NCBI GenBank assembly: GCA_034670405.1
Contig: JAXDDX010000003.1
Coordinates: forward strand, 6,140,001 to 6,204,000
DNA from: Hoplostethus atlanticus
Taxonomy: Eukaryota; Chordata; Actinopteri; Trachichthyiformes; Trachichthyidae
Direction of reading: 5' to 3'
Length of the DNA: 64,000 nt
Both the position numbers and the translations under genes were made by a program. How positions within the stretch are numbered: position 1 is the stretch's first letter; each line of letters begins with the position of its first letter. The notes beneath the pieces were generated by a model that searched no databases, had not been told where the DNA came from, and saw only the letters and a program-made list of their open reading frames with translations. Shown piece after piece: positions 23,830 to 36,100 of the stretch.

Positions 23830-26058
23830 CCTCCTCCTCACGCCCATAGTGACCGATCTGGTACAGACCTGACTTAAAGTTGTTTTTCTCATAAACTACT
23901 CATTAGAAAAACATACATTTTAGCTGTGGGTGTTATGTTTGACTTATTCTATGCTTGCATAGTTCTGTATTAAAATTTTTGTAAAAAGTATCTCATGCCA
24001 AAAAAATAGTATTATCACAAGCAAATTGCTCAATGATATTAATAAAAACTATTTTTCACACGCTTTTCTGAAAACAAATACCATCTTATCATGGCTATAA
24101 GCCAAACATTATCATCAAACATTAAAAAGGGGGTGCTTCAGTTAGTGCAAATGCAACCCTCCAGTTACTGACTTACTAAATTATTGGCCATATCAAAGCA
24201 GCTCCCATAGACTTCCTTTGGTAAGAGCCAGGTTCCAGTGAGGTAAATCTCAGTGTAGGAGCAAGAGAAACCACAATGTTGCTTAACAATTTCCATCATC
24301 AAATCTCCATTCTGTCTAGAGATTTTTAATTTCTTTTGAGTATTTTACTGCTTAGATTTTTGTGTTTCTGTTGACATTAGTGCTTTAGTACACAGTATCA
24401 GATTGGATAATGGTGTTGTGATTTTGATTTTTAAAAGGTTATTTCCATTTAAAAGGTTATTTACTCCAGTTTCTTTAATTGTCGTTCCAAAAGTAATGCT
24501 TTTAATTTGCTGTCTCAAGCAAAGCTTCAGCGCTTTATGATGCAGTTCTGTGTAGGGATCTCAGGTGAGCTCTCTGCTTAAAAAAACAATCAGGTCACAT
24601 TTGCATTTTGATTTAATGGCAGTGGCATTATTTTTACAGTTTCCTGTGCAATATGCATATCTTCATATCATCAAAATAAGTTTACTGTATTAGTGCTCAT
24701 AAGTAAGATGGTAAAGTAGTAAGAGGAAGCAGTGTGTATGTCACTGAACTCGCTGTTCAAGTAACATTGCTATGTAATAAATAAATTCATTACTTTGCCC
24801 ATAAAATGTTCACTTACCTGGATGTCACAGAGTGCATGTTGCTACATGAAATGCCTGTCAAGTACTAAGCTGTGTAGACAAAATCAATTCATGTTAATGG
24901 CAGAGGCAGAGTCTACACCATCATCCCTGGTGTCTGAGGTCTAGCCAACTGGGTGACTTGAAATCCAGTTTATAACGCATTATTAAGGCTGGACCAAAAG
25001 CATGTTAGTGGCTTTACGATCCCAAGTGTTGTTCAGTGTTTAGGCCCATATTACTGCTTACTACTACTACTACCATTTCACAGATCGTTTTCATTTAAAA
25101 AAAGAAACAGAGAGCTATAATATCATATTAGAGTGAGGAATGAATACGATGAAAATGTGAAATTAGGAGTGAAATATAGGTGATTAAACAGGATATCAGG
25201 ATGCAGTTCTAGACAACAAATGCACACACTTGTATTTAAATTGCTTACATAAGCACTTCCTCACCTCACGTAGCTCACATAAAAACAAGCAAAGCCATCT
25301 TGCTTGCTCGCTCTCTCCCCTAAATACTTACAGTGTGGACGTAAATGTGCAGGCTTGGGCTGAATGCATGTCAAACTGTTGCAGAGCAGAAGAGGATTTT
25401 TCAGCTGCAGCAGAGATTACATGACCATGGGTCCAGGAGGCAAAAGTTTCATGCCGTGAAAGAATTCTGCATGTTTGCCGTTATACACATTTTTGGAGGG
25501 TTTTGACTCCAGGCTGCTGAGTTTCAATGACATTTTTTAGAAAACTTTTCACATGGATCTTTAATATTAAACAGTGGTGTGTATTGAGAGTCCCAAAATA
25601 ACCACAAGCTTATTTGAATTTTTCACAGACTTTAAAAAAATATTGTATTTTCAGCAGCAATTGGGAAAATGCAACAGTAGTGACAAAGTCGTAGATATTT
25701 AATGTTAAGGGAGACTCTGTGGAGTAATCAATAATACATATGAAGCTGTTGGTGTTGGAGTAGAAAATTATTTGTTATGGGGAGGGGCGAGGAGGAGACT
25801 TGAAGACGACAGATTTGGACACATTGCATCACAAAGTGAGCATCAATAATCGTGTCATGATACCCTCTCGAGTTGTCATATAACAGGTTAGTAAACTAGA
25901 AACTAATAATCTGGATTTTTGTTTCATTGTGCTTCTTTCTGATCAAAGTCAACTGAACTATCAGGAACCTACAAGCCTGTTTCCATATGGTTTGCAGTTG
26001 TATAATGACTCAAAATTAGCTTCTAATTAAATCTGAGGAATTCACACTTGAATGCAAA

Positions 26059-26060
<2 letters not shown>
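23830..26060. other. Unannotated AT-rich DNA, no gene seen
   Basis: Nothing recognised apart from an 18-bp tandem pair at 24430-24462. Confidence 0.55.
24430..24462 (+). repeat. Two tandem 18-bp units
   Basis: TTTAAAAGGTTATTT occurs at 24430-24444 and again at 24448-24462. Confidence 0.8.
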
Positions 26061-26109
<49 letters not shown>

Positions 26110-26114
26110 TGTGA
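26061..26114 (+). repeat. (GT)n microsatellite
   Basis: About 27 GT units with one GTAT interruption near 26101. Confidence 0.97.
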
Positions 26115-27227
26115 GAGAAATTAATTTAATAGTTCTTCACAGAGGAGACATAGAATAATGGATGATACAAGTAAATACTATTTATACGCCATGCATTTTT
26201 TGTGTGTCTTTTGAAGAGCCTTTAACCAATTTGATACAAAAACATTGTATAGCCTGGTTTTGGTTGTATTGATCCCGTTATCCATGTTTCAACACCCCCA
26301 GCATTTCAAAATGCGCTTTTCCTGCACTCCGTCTTGTGCTGCCAGCTACCGCATGGTGCCTGAATTGAAAAATCACTTATCAATAAATGTTATGTGTTGG
26401 ATCATTCTGTCAATCCACAATCATGTTGGAGGTATAGCACATAACAAACTAAATGCGGCAATAATGGGGAGCATTCCTACATTAGTCCCTATGACAAGAT
26501 CCACGGTGTTCAGCCTTCTGACATGATTCAATTGACTTTAGTTGTCCGTTTTACATGAACATCGGTGCTTGATGTCAGGTATTTGTAAGGTGGGCTCATC
26601 GAGGCAACATGCTGATTTATTGAACTGTAATTCGATGTAAGTGCATTCCTATAAACTATACAGCTATTTAGGACATGGAGGCAGATGGTTTCATTTGTAT
26701 GTGGTCGTTAAACCACACATCCTCCTCACTGATCAGTTATTTGAATTTGCATTTAAATGTGTTTGACCTTGAGACTTTGCACAGGCTGCCTCCTCTTTGT
26801 TGCTTCACACCTTTAATTGGCTAATTATTTTGGGTTTTGTGCTCAGCCTGCTTCATTATCCTTTCTGTTTGTTTTTGCTTTCTCATGTATTACTGGTGAG
26901 AGGTGATTAGGCAGGAGATTTGTAAGCATTGTATGTCCTCGATAATTTTGTTTTTCATAAACCAGTGAATTATCTTGAACTTTGGCTAACATGGGTATTA
27001 AACTGTAACCTGGATAAGGCAATTGGTCCAGATTTGCCCATTGTGAATCTGTCTTCCTTAGAATACAAAAAAAAAATGTCCTATTGTATGCAGTGCCAAG
27101 TTATTAGGCAAACAGTCTAATAGTTTAGACTATAAAATGATCAATTCACTTTGTGAATACTATTCTGCAGACAATTCCCATTTATGCCGGAACAAGTGTG
27201 CTAGCACTTTGTAGGTTATTTTATGGA

Positions 27228-27244
27228 GGGGTGGGGTGGGTGGG
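27228..27244 (+). other. G-quadruplex motif with one-base loops
   Basis: GGGGTGGGGTGGGTGGG has four G-runs of at least three separated by single T loops, the arrangement that gives the most stable parallel quadruplexes. Confidence 0.7.
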
Positions 27245-27532
27245 TCTGCATGATTGGAGTAAAAACTCTACCTGTTAACAGCTGTTAGCACAGTGTTGTT
27301 GTAAGAGCATCGCAGAACAACATATTTAATAAATACGTTGACTTATCCACTATAGTGAGAAAATCACCAAGCTACTTCCTGGGACTTCCTTCTCATGCTG
27401 CTCATGCTTGTTGACTTCTACTGTACTGCCTGGTGCACAAACGCACACAGAATTTTCCTTATGCAGGGCTCTCAGGGCTCTGGAGGCATAAAGAGCACAT
27501 ACCATAATTCCCTTAAGCACTGTGCAATAAAC

Positions 27533-27558
27533 GAACCAACCAACCAACCAACCAACAC
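27533..27558 (+). repeat. (CCAA)n microsatellite
   Basis: Five to six ACCA/CCAA units in a row. Confidence 0.9.
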
Positions 27559-28179
27559 ACAGTGCTCTTACAGAGGCACTCCCGGGTGCCTAATAAAACA
27601 TGTATAATATTCCTGCTCTTAGGCTACACAATGTGCACAGCAGGGCTACAATAGAGAAGTTTATGCAATAGACCCATTGATCTCACCACAAGCACAGTAC
27701 AGGAGGCAGGTAACGGTGTGAGACCGAGACTCAAAACTCTGTTGGCTTTATGTGAGAAATTAAACAAATTTTGGAGTTTTGTCTTGTTTAACATTTTGAG
27801 GCTTTCAATAGACAGATAGGCAGATGTGCTTTGGTCGCTCATTCACAATACAAATATTTTAAGATTCTTAACCTGTAAAGGGTTAGTCAGAAGGATTTCC
27901 AGGTACGAGCATAAAAATGTCAATGAAAAAATGTCTGCAATGGCAGAAGCTTTCCATCACTGCAGAAAAACTGTAAAATATTTCTTAACCCTAAAGAAGA
28001 GTATTGCAACATATCTTTGTAAGTAAAAAAGATTAAGCCATTATTAATAGTGAACAAAGATAAAGCCAACCCTTTTTATTTGGGTTAGATGGGCATTCAG
28101 TATCATTTTGTTTAAGAAAATAAAATCATTCCATTTTCCATTTTTCCATTATTTTTTGTTATACTGACTATAAATACGC

Positions 28180-28254
28180 TGTAGCAGACGGGGGCCTCTG
28201 CCGCAGAGAATCTGTAGGAAAGGACTACATTCCCCAGCAGACAACAGCCAGTCA
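28180..28254 (+). repeat. Remnant of 5' LTR-like repeat
   Basis: About 75 bp similar to the start of the repeat at 29152, with one internal gap. Confidence 0.5.
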
Positions 28255-28262
28255 AATTTCTC

Positions 28263-28745
28263 ATGGTTACTGAAGAGCCATGCCAGTGTGATAAGGTGAA
28301 GCACAAGACCTTCTGTGAGTACTGTGGGGACCCTGACCATCGGTGGCCTTCATGTCCTGAGGCACCAGCCACATGCTGTGGCCATTGTGACCGGTGGGGC
28401 CACGGTTTGGCCCACTGCTACGTCCATGGCCCATGCAAAGCTAAAGAGTTCCAGAAGAGGGGTGGAAAGCCTACTGAAGACACTGAAACTGGCACCACCA
28501 AGCAGAAGGCTGCCAAAGAGCCAGCAGCTATGCGACACGCAGAGCCCCTAGTGATGTCAGCCAACCAGGAGGTTGTACAGAGAGAGAGAACAGCTGTGGT
28601 GGTGGAGGAGCCAGTGGCACCAGCAGTGTCTGAGCAGGTAGTAGATGCGATTCCCAAGACCAAGGCAGAGCCTGAATCAGAGGCTCCTGCTGCCTCAGCC
28701 CCATTGTGGAAGAATCCCAGCTCCCCCACCACCAGCCCAGCTTGA
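28263..28745 (+). pseudogene. gag-like zinc-knuckle region of the LTR fossil
   Basis: This region shows two tandem CX2CX4HX4C zinc knuckles, at residues 18-31 (CEYCGDPDHRWPSC) and 39-52 (CGHCDRWGHGLAHC). Such knuckles bind RNA in the nucleocapsid part of gag and in some LINE ORF1 proteins and host CCHC proteins. A basic/polar stretch and an Ala/Glu/Pro/Val-rich region follow. The position between LTR-like repeats favours a gag origin. It is treated here as a fossil. A captured host CCHC gene is the alternative. Confidence 0.5.
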
Positions 28746-28975
28746 ACCTGTGGCTGAACCCAAGCTTGAGCCTGAAACAGAGATTGAGACAGACCCTAAA
28801 CGCGAGGTGGCAGCTGAAACTGAAACCCTGTCTGAACCTGAGGTTGCAACAGAGCCTGAACCTGAGGTTGCAACAAAGCCTGAACCTAACATGGTTGCAG
28901 CTGAGCCTGAGGCTGAGCCAGGACCAGAACCTGTGGAGGAGGAGGCTCCTGCTGAAGATGTAATGTTGACCCTAA
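28740..28975 (+). repeat. Glu/Pro-rich imperfect coding repeat in the fossil
   Basis: Recurring GAGCCTGAA/CCTGAACCTGAG units encode imperfect Glu-Pro dipeptide runs. They lie in the interior of the LTR fossil. Confidence 0.6.
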
Positions 28976-29151
28976 GGCGCCCAGGTGAGAGAACCCAGCG
29001 ATTCTCTAACCTGTTTATATGCTTGTGGTTCTAGGAGAGGTTGGAGCAAGAGGTATCCGAACCAGAAGGCGGTAATCGGCAGCCTTTTGATCCAGGTGGT
29101 CCACTGAGGGGGATGGTATTGAGGATGGTGAGCTGATGGGGGGGGGGGGGA

Positions 29152-29431
29152 TGTGGCAGACTGGGACATCTGCCACTGAGAAACTGTAGGAACACAGCCA
29201 GTCAGCCATCTTGCCCCAGGTGAAGGGCATTACAATCAACCAGGTGGGAGCTGATTGAGACAAGACTGCAGTGCACAGGGGAGATCAGACAGGAAGGCTG
29301 CTGAAGGTCCTCCTGAAATTAGATTTCTAATTTTCTTAAGTAAGTTAATGAAGAGCAGTATTTTGTTGTAACCCTGCCTCCTGTGTGATCTGTGCCATGC
29401 AGTTGCTTGTGACCCGTGGGGTACCACAACA
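29152..29431 (+). repeat. 3' LTR-like repeat of the fossil
   Basis: Begins TGTGGCAGACTGGG straight after the G-rich tract and probably ends at ...CCACAACA. The end is set by the usual TG...CA form and is uncertain. Confidence 0.45.
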
Positions 29432-29434
29432 CTC

Positions 29435-30110
29435 AATGAGGTCTTCAAACCTTGAAAGGACTCTTCCATTCAGATCAGACATCTAATAAACGGCTCTAAA
29501 TTGTATTCTTGCCGACCCAGCAATGCATTAATTAAACTATTGGCAGAAAAATGCATTTAAAATCAATAGCTTGTTGATGCATTTGTGTTTGCCAACAAAA
29601 ATAACATTTTAATGTGACATCAAGCAAGGCTTTTCTATTGCTTTGGAATCACCCAGGTTGTCCAAATCAGCAACGTTAGATACATTACCATGATGATCCC
29701 TACAGCTCCAATGTCAAGACGCTGTCATATCCCAGTAACACCTTGTCACTTCGCTCAGCCAACCACCTCAAACAAGCAATGGCCACAATGAAGAAGGCCA
29801 ATGACACCAATAGACAAGCCCTGCGACGAGGAAGTGTGTAAGCAATTGGGGTCATTTTAGGTAACATAAATATTCAAAGCAGATGGAGATGGGCCTCTTG
29901 AGGATCAGTGATGAAAGCCATTGCAATGGTAAGTTCAGGACAGTTCAGGGGAGGATCAGGGAACTCTTCTCTCAAATATAGACGTATGTCTCTTTTTATA
30001 TCCCTCTCAATAGACACATGATCTGACCGCATATTGTAGGTTTGAGGGGCATTCCTAGCATTTTAGCATCCTTTATTGAAACCAGTTGGTAGTTGCATAA
30101 ACAATGCATG
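29435..30110. other. Unannotated DNA, no gene seen
   Basis: No recognised repeat or coding frame. Confidence 0.55.
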
Positions 30111-30117
30111 TATTTTG

Positions 30118-30325
30118 TATATTTACATGCACACAGTAGTCCAGATATTAGCTCATACATTATTCCAGTTAAGGTGTTATTTGGGATAAGCTGTTCCTGA
30201 ATGTCCCTGTATCAATAGAATTTTCTAAATATTAGCAGGACAACAGAACTTAAACAGACAGCGATATCCATCCGTTTTATCGGCTTAGCTTATCCCTGGT
30301 ATTGTAGATGGGGTATGGTGTTTAC
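30118..30325. repeat. Possible old DNA-transposon remnant with internal inverted repeat
   Basis: TTTACATGCACACAGTA stands at the left and GTTTACATGCATCAATG at the right, in the same orientation. Inside, GGGATAAGCT at about 30183-30192 is inverted as AGCTTATCCC at about 30287-30296. The same ACATGCAC and AAGCTGTT motifs occur near 5878-5950. No target duplication found. Confidence 0.35.
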
Positions 30326-30767
30326 ATGCATCAATGATTAAATGGAACTCTTCTTGTGTTTTATGCCTATGGGCCAGAATTGACCATCAAACATACCAGG
30401 AGGGTCTAGCACCGTGGACATGAACATACACATTTCAAAATATAAATGCGCTCATTGAGGAATGCTAATGCTAGCAAGCTGCTTTAAGGGTGCTAAAGGG
30501 CAAATGCCAAAACCTCTAACCATAATATGACGTGCCTGGTGGAGAATAACTAAAACTCAAAATGTCTAGGTATTACACCTCATTTCAGCTTAATTTGACT
30601 AAAAAATCCCTCATGTGCAGGATGGTGATTTCAAGGTCAGAGGAGTACTTGTATTATGAAAAGTGCTTTTGATGTTCTCTTTTAGTTTTCTATGGTTTTT
30701 ATCTCTGACTGTAACGTGCTTTGCAATTATACATTTTTTAAAACCTTCATACTATACAGACAAAACA

Positions 30768-30850
30768 TATAATAATAATAATAATAATAATAATACACTT
30801 TATTTATATAGCACCTTTCATACACAAGTACAAAGTGCTTCACAAATTAA
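30768..30850 (-). mobile_element. LINE/SINE 3' tail with (TAT)n end
   Basis: On the minus strand GTGAAGCACTTTGTACTTG, then GGTGCTATATAAATAAAG, ends in a (TTA)n array (30768-30795, plus-strand (ATA)n). This is the same teleost tail form as at 8741-8805. Confidence 0.65.
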
Positions 30851-31437
30851 AAGAAAAAAATAAAGTAAATACAAGCAATAAATAAATAAAGTTCCCCTGA
30901 AACCTAATCACTGTTTTCTCTCAGTGCTATTCAGTATTACCAGCAAGACCAACTGGTTGTGTGTCAGGAAATAGAAATACTGACATAAATACATGTAGCC
31001 TACTTTTCAGAGCTGGAACAAAAGTTCCAGAATAAACCATCGCAATTTTCTGAAACGGGTTCCCAAGATGACAAGTTGGTCTCAATCGTGAACATTATAA
31101 TTGACTTCACCTCCATGACAATTGATCAATTTAAAAAAATCTCAATTAAAAAAAAAACTTCTTTTGCTAAGAATTATTCCAATGTTTAAATTGATATTTT
31201 TAGCTCCACAAATCTAATACTTGAAGTTATGACCTTTAAACTTGCAATTCAAACTTCATAGTTAAAGTTCATGCATTTAAAGTGGCACTGTGGAAGATGG
31301 CATTTAGTGGCTTTAATTCTCGGCTCCAGAGATGAGTAGTAGTGTGATTAGACTAAGTGAAGTAGTGGAAGTGAGAAATCAGACATAATTGGATTCATCA
31401 TTTGACTTAAAAAGGTGTCTGAATTCTTTATATATAT

Positions 31438-31493
31438 GTTTATATATGTATATTTCGGCTCCAGAGAATATATATATATATACATATATAAAC
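31438..31493. repeat. Perfect 16-bp inverted repeat (hairpin)
   Basis: GTTTATATATGTATAT at 31438-31453 is the exact reverse complement of 31478-31493. The 24-bp loop contains CGGCTCCAGAGA, which also occurs about 130 bp upstream at 31321-31332. Confidence 0.8.
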
Positions 31494-32209
31494 TTTTTTT
31501 ATGCATTGATATTAATCATCACATTTAGTGAACCCTGGAGCTGTCATGTTTAATAATATCACACAATATCACAACAATGAATTTCTGTCATGAGACATCT
31601 CAAATCACTGAAAGCGCTAAACTTAGAACAAAGCACAAACTGAAATCAGATGACATTGAATGATAAACATGCAAGACAAAGGTAAATAAATAATGTAACC
31701 ATGTTTTCACTAGATAGATCTGGTTGTATACTGTATATAAATGTGACCTTATCCTTTTGTATGGAGGATATACTATTTCCTTGTTGTACTGCACACTAGA
31801 CAAGGGGACAAAAGTGGGACTGAAATTTCTGTAGCAACACTAGAATGGTGACCATATTTAATCATGAAGGAAACCTCATCCCCTATCTCACTAATCTACG
31901 CAGTGGAAGATTATGCTTTTGTGTCATAGTATTATAACAATATGAGGTGCAGACCGTTTAATGGAACTAATGGAGAAGAGCACGACCCCATTCTCTGGGG
32001 ATGGTAAAGTCCTAAGATCAACAACATGAAAAGATAATGAGTTCAGCCTCTAAAAGTGCAACCGCAGCAGAGTAACGTAATGATACAGTACGCCTGGTGT
32101 TCAGGCTGTACTGCTTTTTATGGTCACAGTTTCTCGTCTGCACCCCATTTCAGACTGTTGTGATTGCTAAATAGATATATAGAGCAGTAGGGGATTTGTT
32201 CAATTTTAA

Positions 32210-33142
32210 AGCTATATTTCACTTTGCCATAATGCATAGCTTTAAATACTCAGATCCTTATAGGCGGCTTTCAGGTGATGTAATGCACCCGTAATGCATC
32301 TGTTGGGCAACAGTGGCTGAGAACAGCTGATTGCTTTTCTAAACGTACAACTAGGCCGTCTCAAAAGAGTTGAAAAAACATGGTTAATTACTGGGCTGTT
32401 TTTGATTGAAAACCTATTTGCCACTGACACACCTGATACATCCGATCAATTTTGTTTATGTCCGCTTGTTAGCTAGCTAAAAATAGCATCTGGTCAGTTC
32501 ACTGTCTTTCTGTGCGAGTTTATCCAATGGGTTTTAAAGGGTTTCATAAGCCCATAGAGGAACATGTAATGCAAGTTAAAACATTAAAATCATCAAAATG
32601 TGAGTTACAAGGTTTTTACATGACAACAGCATTATAACGTCATTGAAATCACATTCTCCCACACCACAGCATTTTTTTTTTCAGGCACTGATGTTTTTCT
32701 AGCCTGGTTGTTATATATTTAGCCATTAGTTGCACACAGCTCCACTGGACCTCCATGATGGCGGCAGATGTGGTTGCTAGGAGACTGGTGACACAATTGC
32801 AAAGCAGTCAACCACCACCATTGGCCGCCTTGCTAACCAGTAACAATGTCATCAATAGTGCAGTATTTCCTCCGCCTAAGGGATCTTTTTTAATTCATTT
32901 TATTTCACCCTGAGAAGCAGATCACCAATGTAACATTTGTTTCTGTTTATTGTGACATTTTTTCCAAGACGTAAAATGGCTCATTTGCTATTATTATAAA
33001 CAGACCTTTAAAAAAAGCCTTAAATGCCAGTGGTGAATACACATTCCAGTGGATAAGCAGTGTCAGAGGATGATGGCGAGCAAAGTCACACACCAGGTAA
33101 GTGTAGTGACAAATGAAAGCAGTACCAAAGTGAAATATTGCT
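32210..33142. mobile_element. TTAA terminal-inverted-repeat element, 933 bp
   Basis: The left end AGCTATATTTCACTTTG and the reverse complement of the right end AGCAATATTTCACTTTG agree at 16 of 17 positions. Both are flanked by TTAA (32206-32209 and 33143-33146). No transposase frame is visible inside, so it is non-autonomous. TTAA duplication points to piggyBac or Kolobok transposition. An ATG pair and a CAG/GTAAGTG donor-like site lie near its right end (33070-33103). Confidence 0.8.
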
Positions 33143-33149
33143 TTAACAA

Positions 33150-36100
33150 AGGTGATGGCAGGCAGGTAAATTGTTCTTTTCCATCACTTTCCCCTGAAAA
33201 TATATAGTAAGGTGACTTTTTTTGTCAAATTGTTCAAGCAAAGAAATGCCAACCTCCTCCATCCTCTCTCAAATATCTGCTGTTACACAACACACACACG
33301 TAATTGTTTGTATCGTTATGGTTTTGATGAACGAGACTTAGAGTTAAAGTCTTATAGATTTTGTGGGCTTGTGCAGTGTTATTTTAGCAGTCTCTTCCGG
33401 CTTTCCCTGTTTTTTTTTTTGAGTAGACAGATGAAGGTAGGTATGGGCACAGTGAGGGCAATGGAGTGTGGCTTGCCTCAACCCTGTCACTTTGATAGAG
33501 TGAATACATTGTGAGAGATAATGGAAACTTTCTATTCAGCGAGGGCTGGAATAAAGAGAGCCTTCCTACTCATTCATCAACATTGATTACTGTACAGCCC
33601 ATGGCCTGGAAAGAGCAGGGGAGCACTACTTCTCACAAAGACTCTGCTGAATTGCAGGTAGAGAAATCAGAAAACAACAAAAGTGCAATACTGGCCTTTT
33701 AAGAAGCATCACCCCAATTTGTTTTAAGGTGAAACCGTACAGGATCTGAAAATATTGAGCTCTGAGTTTACAAGGAAAAGACCTGCACAGAAACAAATCG
33801 CAATGCTATAGGTACCAGTACTGATGGTTTTATGGTGCAGTAGCTGTTTTATTATTAAATGTACAAATGTACCACAAAGGGGATTAAGACAATAGTGCAA
33901 TTTGTGCAATTTTAAGCTTGATTAAAGCCTTTTTGCCTCTGGGGACACCGAAACATATGTTATGCCAGCTAATAAAGTCACAGCTCCAGAGAATGACATT
34001 ACTACTTCCGACCAGCTTGATGGTTTGAAAGCTGCACCAGTTCTTCTCACCTTGGGACCCCGATACTAATATTGACATAAATTAATGAAATTGTCAAGGC
34101 ACCTGGCTCCCAGATGATGCTTTACTATGTCTTTTCTGTGTCATTTTTAATGTCGTTCAGACGTTAACAGGGAAACACGACTGATCAAGGTCATCGCGTA
34201 ATATCAACATTTGTCTTTCAAATTAGAGGAAAAACTCTTACAATTTAAACTTTGTTAATTATGCCCTTTCAGTCAAATCCCTTTACTTCATGCACACCAT
34301 GGGAATGTGTGCTGCAAGCAAAGATAAGCTGGTATTCATATCTCTGTTGACTGGCCTTTCAGAGCTTAGTGTATCCCCTACCCAAGGCTTTACAATAGCC
34401 CACCTTCCAGTTATGCTGGATTCACATGGTTGGCACATGGTTGTTTGATTTGTTACTTTCAACTGCGGGTGATATTAAAAGTGGGGAAAATAATAGCACA
34501 TTGGTAATGTTGCTGCTGTAACACGGTTGATACCACATGGTACAAGCATCTTGGTGTTAGCTCACTTTTCAGCCGATGTGCCCCCACTTTGTCACTTCAA
34601 TTGGAGCCTTTTCAAGTAGCAAATCAGATAAGACAGGGTATATCCAAACTCTGCGGTCATGTGTACACAGAGTTTGCGGTTTGAATTGCTCTCGCCTTGA
34701 AAACGTGAAGTAAAACGTGACGTAGAATTGCCCAGATCAAGTGACCGTCGCTTATGCTCCTAAAATATTTTTCCTGCAACTTGATGAAGCCAACTAAACA
34801 GGCAGCTTGGGTAATTGTTATCATTTTATGAGCCAGAGTTACCCAGTTTGCCTCAACACACTCCAGCGGTGCTTGCTTGTCTATATTTTCCCTCATCCAC
34901 TCCCTGGAGCAGGTATATCGCTCAGCTCATGGTTGAGTACTTTGTGTTCTGTACCTCATTTAGAGTCTGTTCCTGTCAGCATTACTCAGGCATCATGTTA
35001 TGACACATGTCAGGCGGCTCGCCACACCACCACCACTTTAAAACTGTTCTTAGTTACACAGACATAATTTCCTTATTCCATTGTTTGGGCCCAAGTTTCA
35101 GAGGCAGAGAAACTGACTAGTAGCGAGGGCTACATCAATGGACAGTCTTCTTAAAGCCCTGTGGGTAATGTAATTAATTTCTCCCCTGTACAACCTTCAG
35201 TTTCCATCGGACCACACCAAAAAACATTCGTGGAACAGCTTCAGCTGGCAGATATGAGAAAGGGAAGATAAAAAATATGTGAATTCCTCATTCACACGTG
35301 TGCACCGCTAAACCCCTCGGTATGCATGTGAATTGAGTGGCTGTAGCAAGGTGTGGTCTTAGAATAGGTATTTTCATTGTTAAGAAGTGAACACTGAACA
35401 ATTTGAGCAACATTATGGAAATACAAACTGGAATCCTGGCAGTGGTCTGAATTTTAAAAAAACACACAAAAAAAAACACCCCTGACTTTTGGATGCTTTC
35501 CAGTATAAAGGATGGATATGAAAAGAGACATCAGACCAGAAGCCTGTCAATTACATGCACATCGCCCAGCATGACAACAAAGTGGTTGTCAAACTGCTGC
35601 AACATTACAACTCCAGGATACTGGAGGCTTTGTTTGTGCTGACAAATGTTTTCTCCCTCCCCTGTTCTAGGACAAATTGAGGTATAGTACTTGCGTTATC
35701 AGTATGTAAAGACCTCTTTACTTGGCATTTACAGTGAGAGGCTTACCTCAACAGATATAATTACACACAGCAGACACATACAAGAATGTATGAAAGTGGC
35801 AAAAATGAGACTTTTTATCCAATGCATGCAGCTAAATTTCAAGGTTTGAGACTTTGTGATGGAAGGCCCTCTTGGTGAGTCAGTTTCCTGGCAATAATGC
35901 TTCCTCAATATCTTTAAATCTCTGTCTTTGTGGAACACATAGTGTATCCTTGCACCAGTGAACACCTGCAAAACTTTCAGTGTTTTTTTTTTTCTCAAGG
36001 AGTGAAACCCTGGCAGGGAAGGTCGTGCAAATCTTTATCAGAATCTCTATTGTGGGGCAGCAGGGTTGCCAATAGCTTGCTCAGTACATGAGAGCATCGG

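Larger units (their letters stand above)
26120..28175. other. Unannotated DNA with a G-quadruplex motif and a CCAA array
   Basis: Frames up to 93 codons have no domain. The only structured elements seen are at 27228-27244 and 27533-27558. Confidence 0.5.
28180..29431 (+). mobile_element. LTR retrotransposon fossil (possibly Ty3/Gypsy-like), broken
   Basis: A block starting TGTAGCAGACGG at 28180 recurs as TGTGGCAGACTGGG at 29152. The two copies share further phrases (CTGTAGGAA, ACAGCCAGTCA), so they look like the starts of two long terminal repeats. Directly before the second copy lies a 13-G run (29138-29150), as expected of a polypurine tract. The second repeat probably ends near ACAACA at 29431, giving roughly 280 bp. 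Between them lie a gag-like zinc-knuckle region and a Glu/Pro-rich region. There is no reverse transcriptase or integrase, and the first terminal repeat is mostly missing. The element is clearly broken, with several lesions, and looks old. Family assignment is tentative. Confidence 0.55.

Noticed and set aside
31278-31310. TTAAAGTGGCACTGTGGAAG, a possible TTAA MITE end
   Set aside because: Similar to a known teleost end type, but no inverted partner was found nearby.
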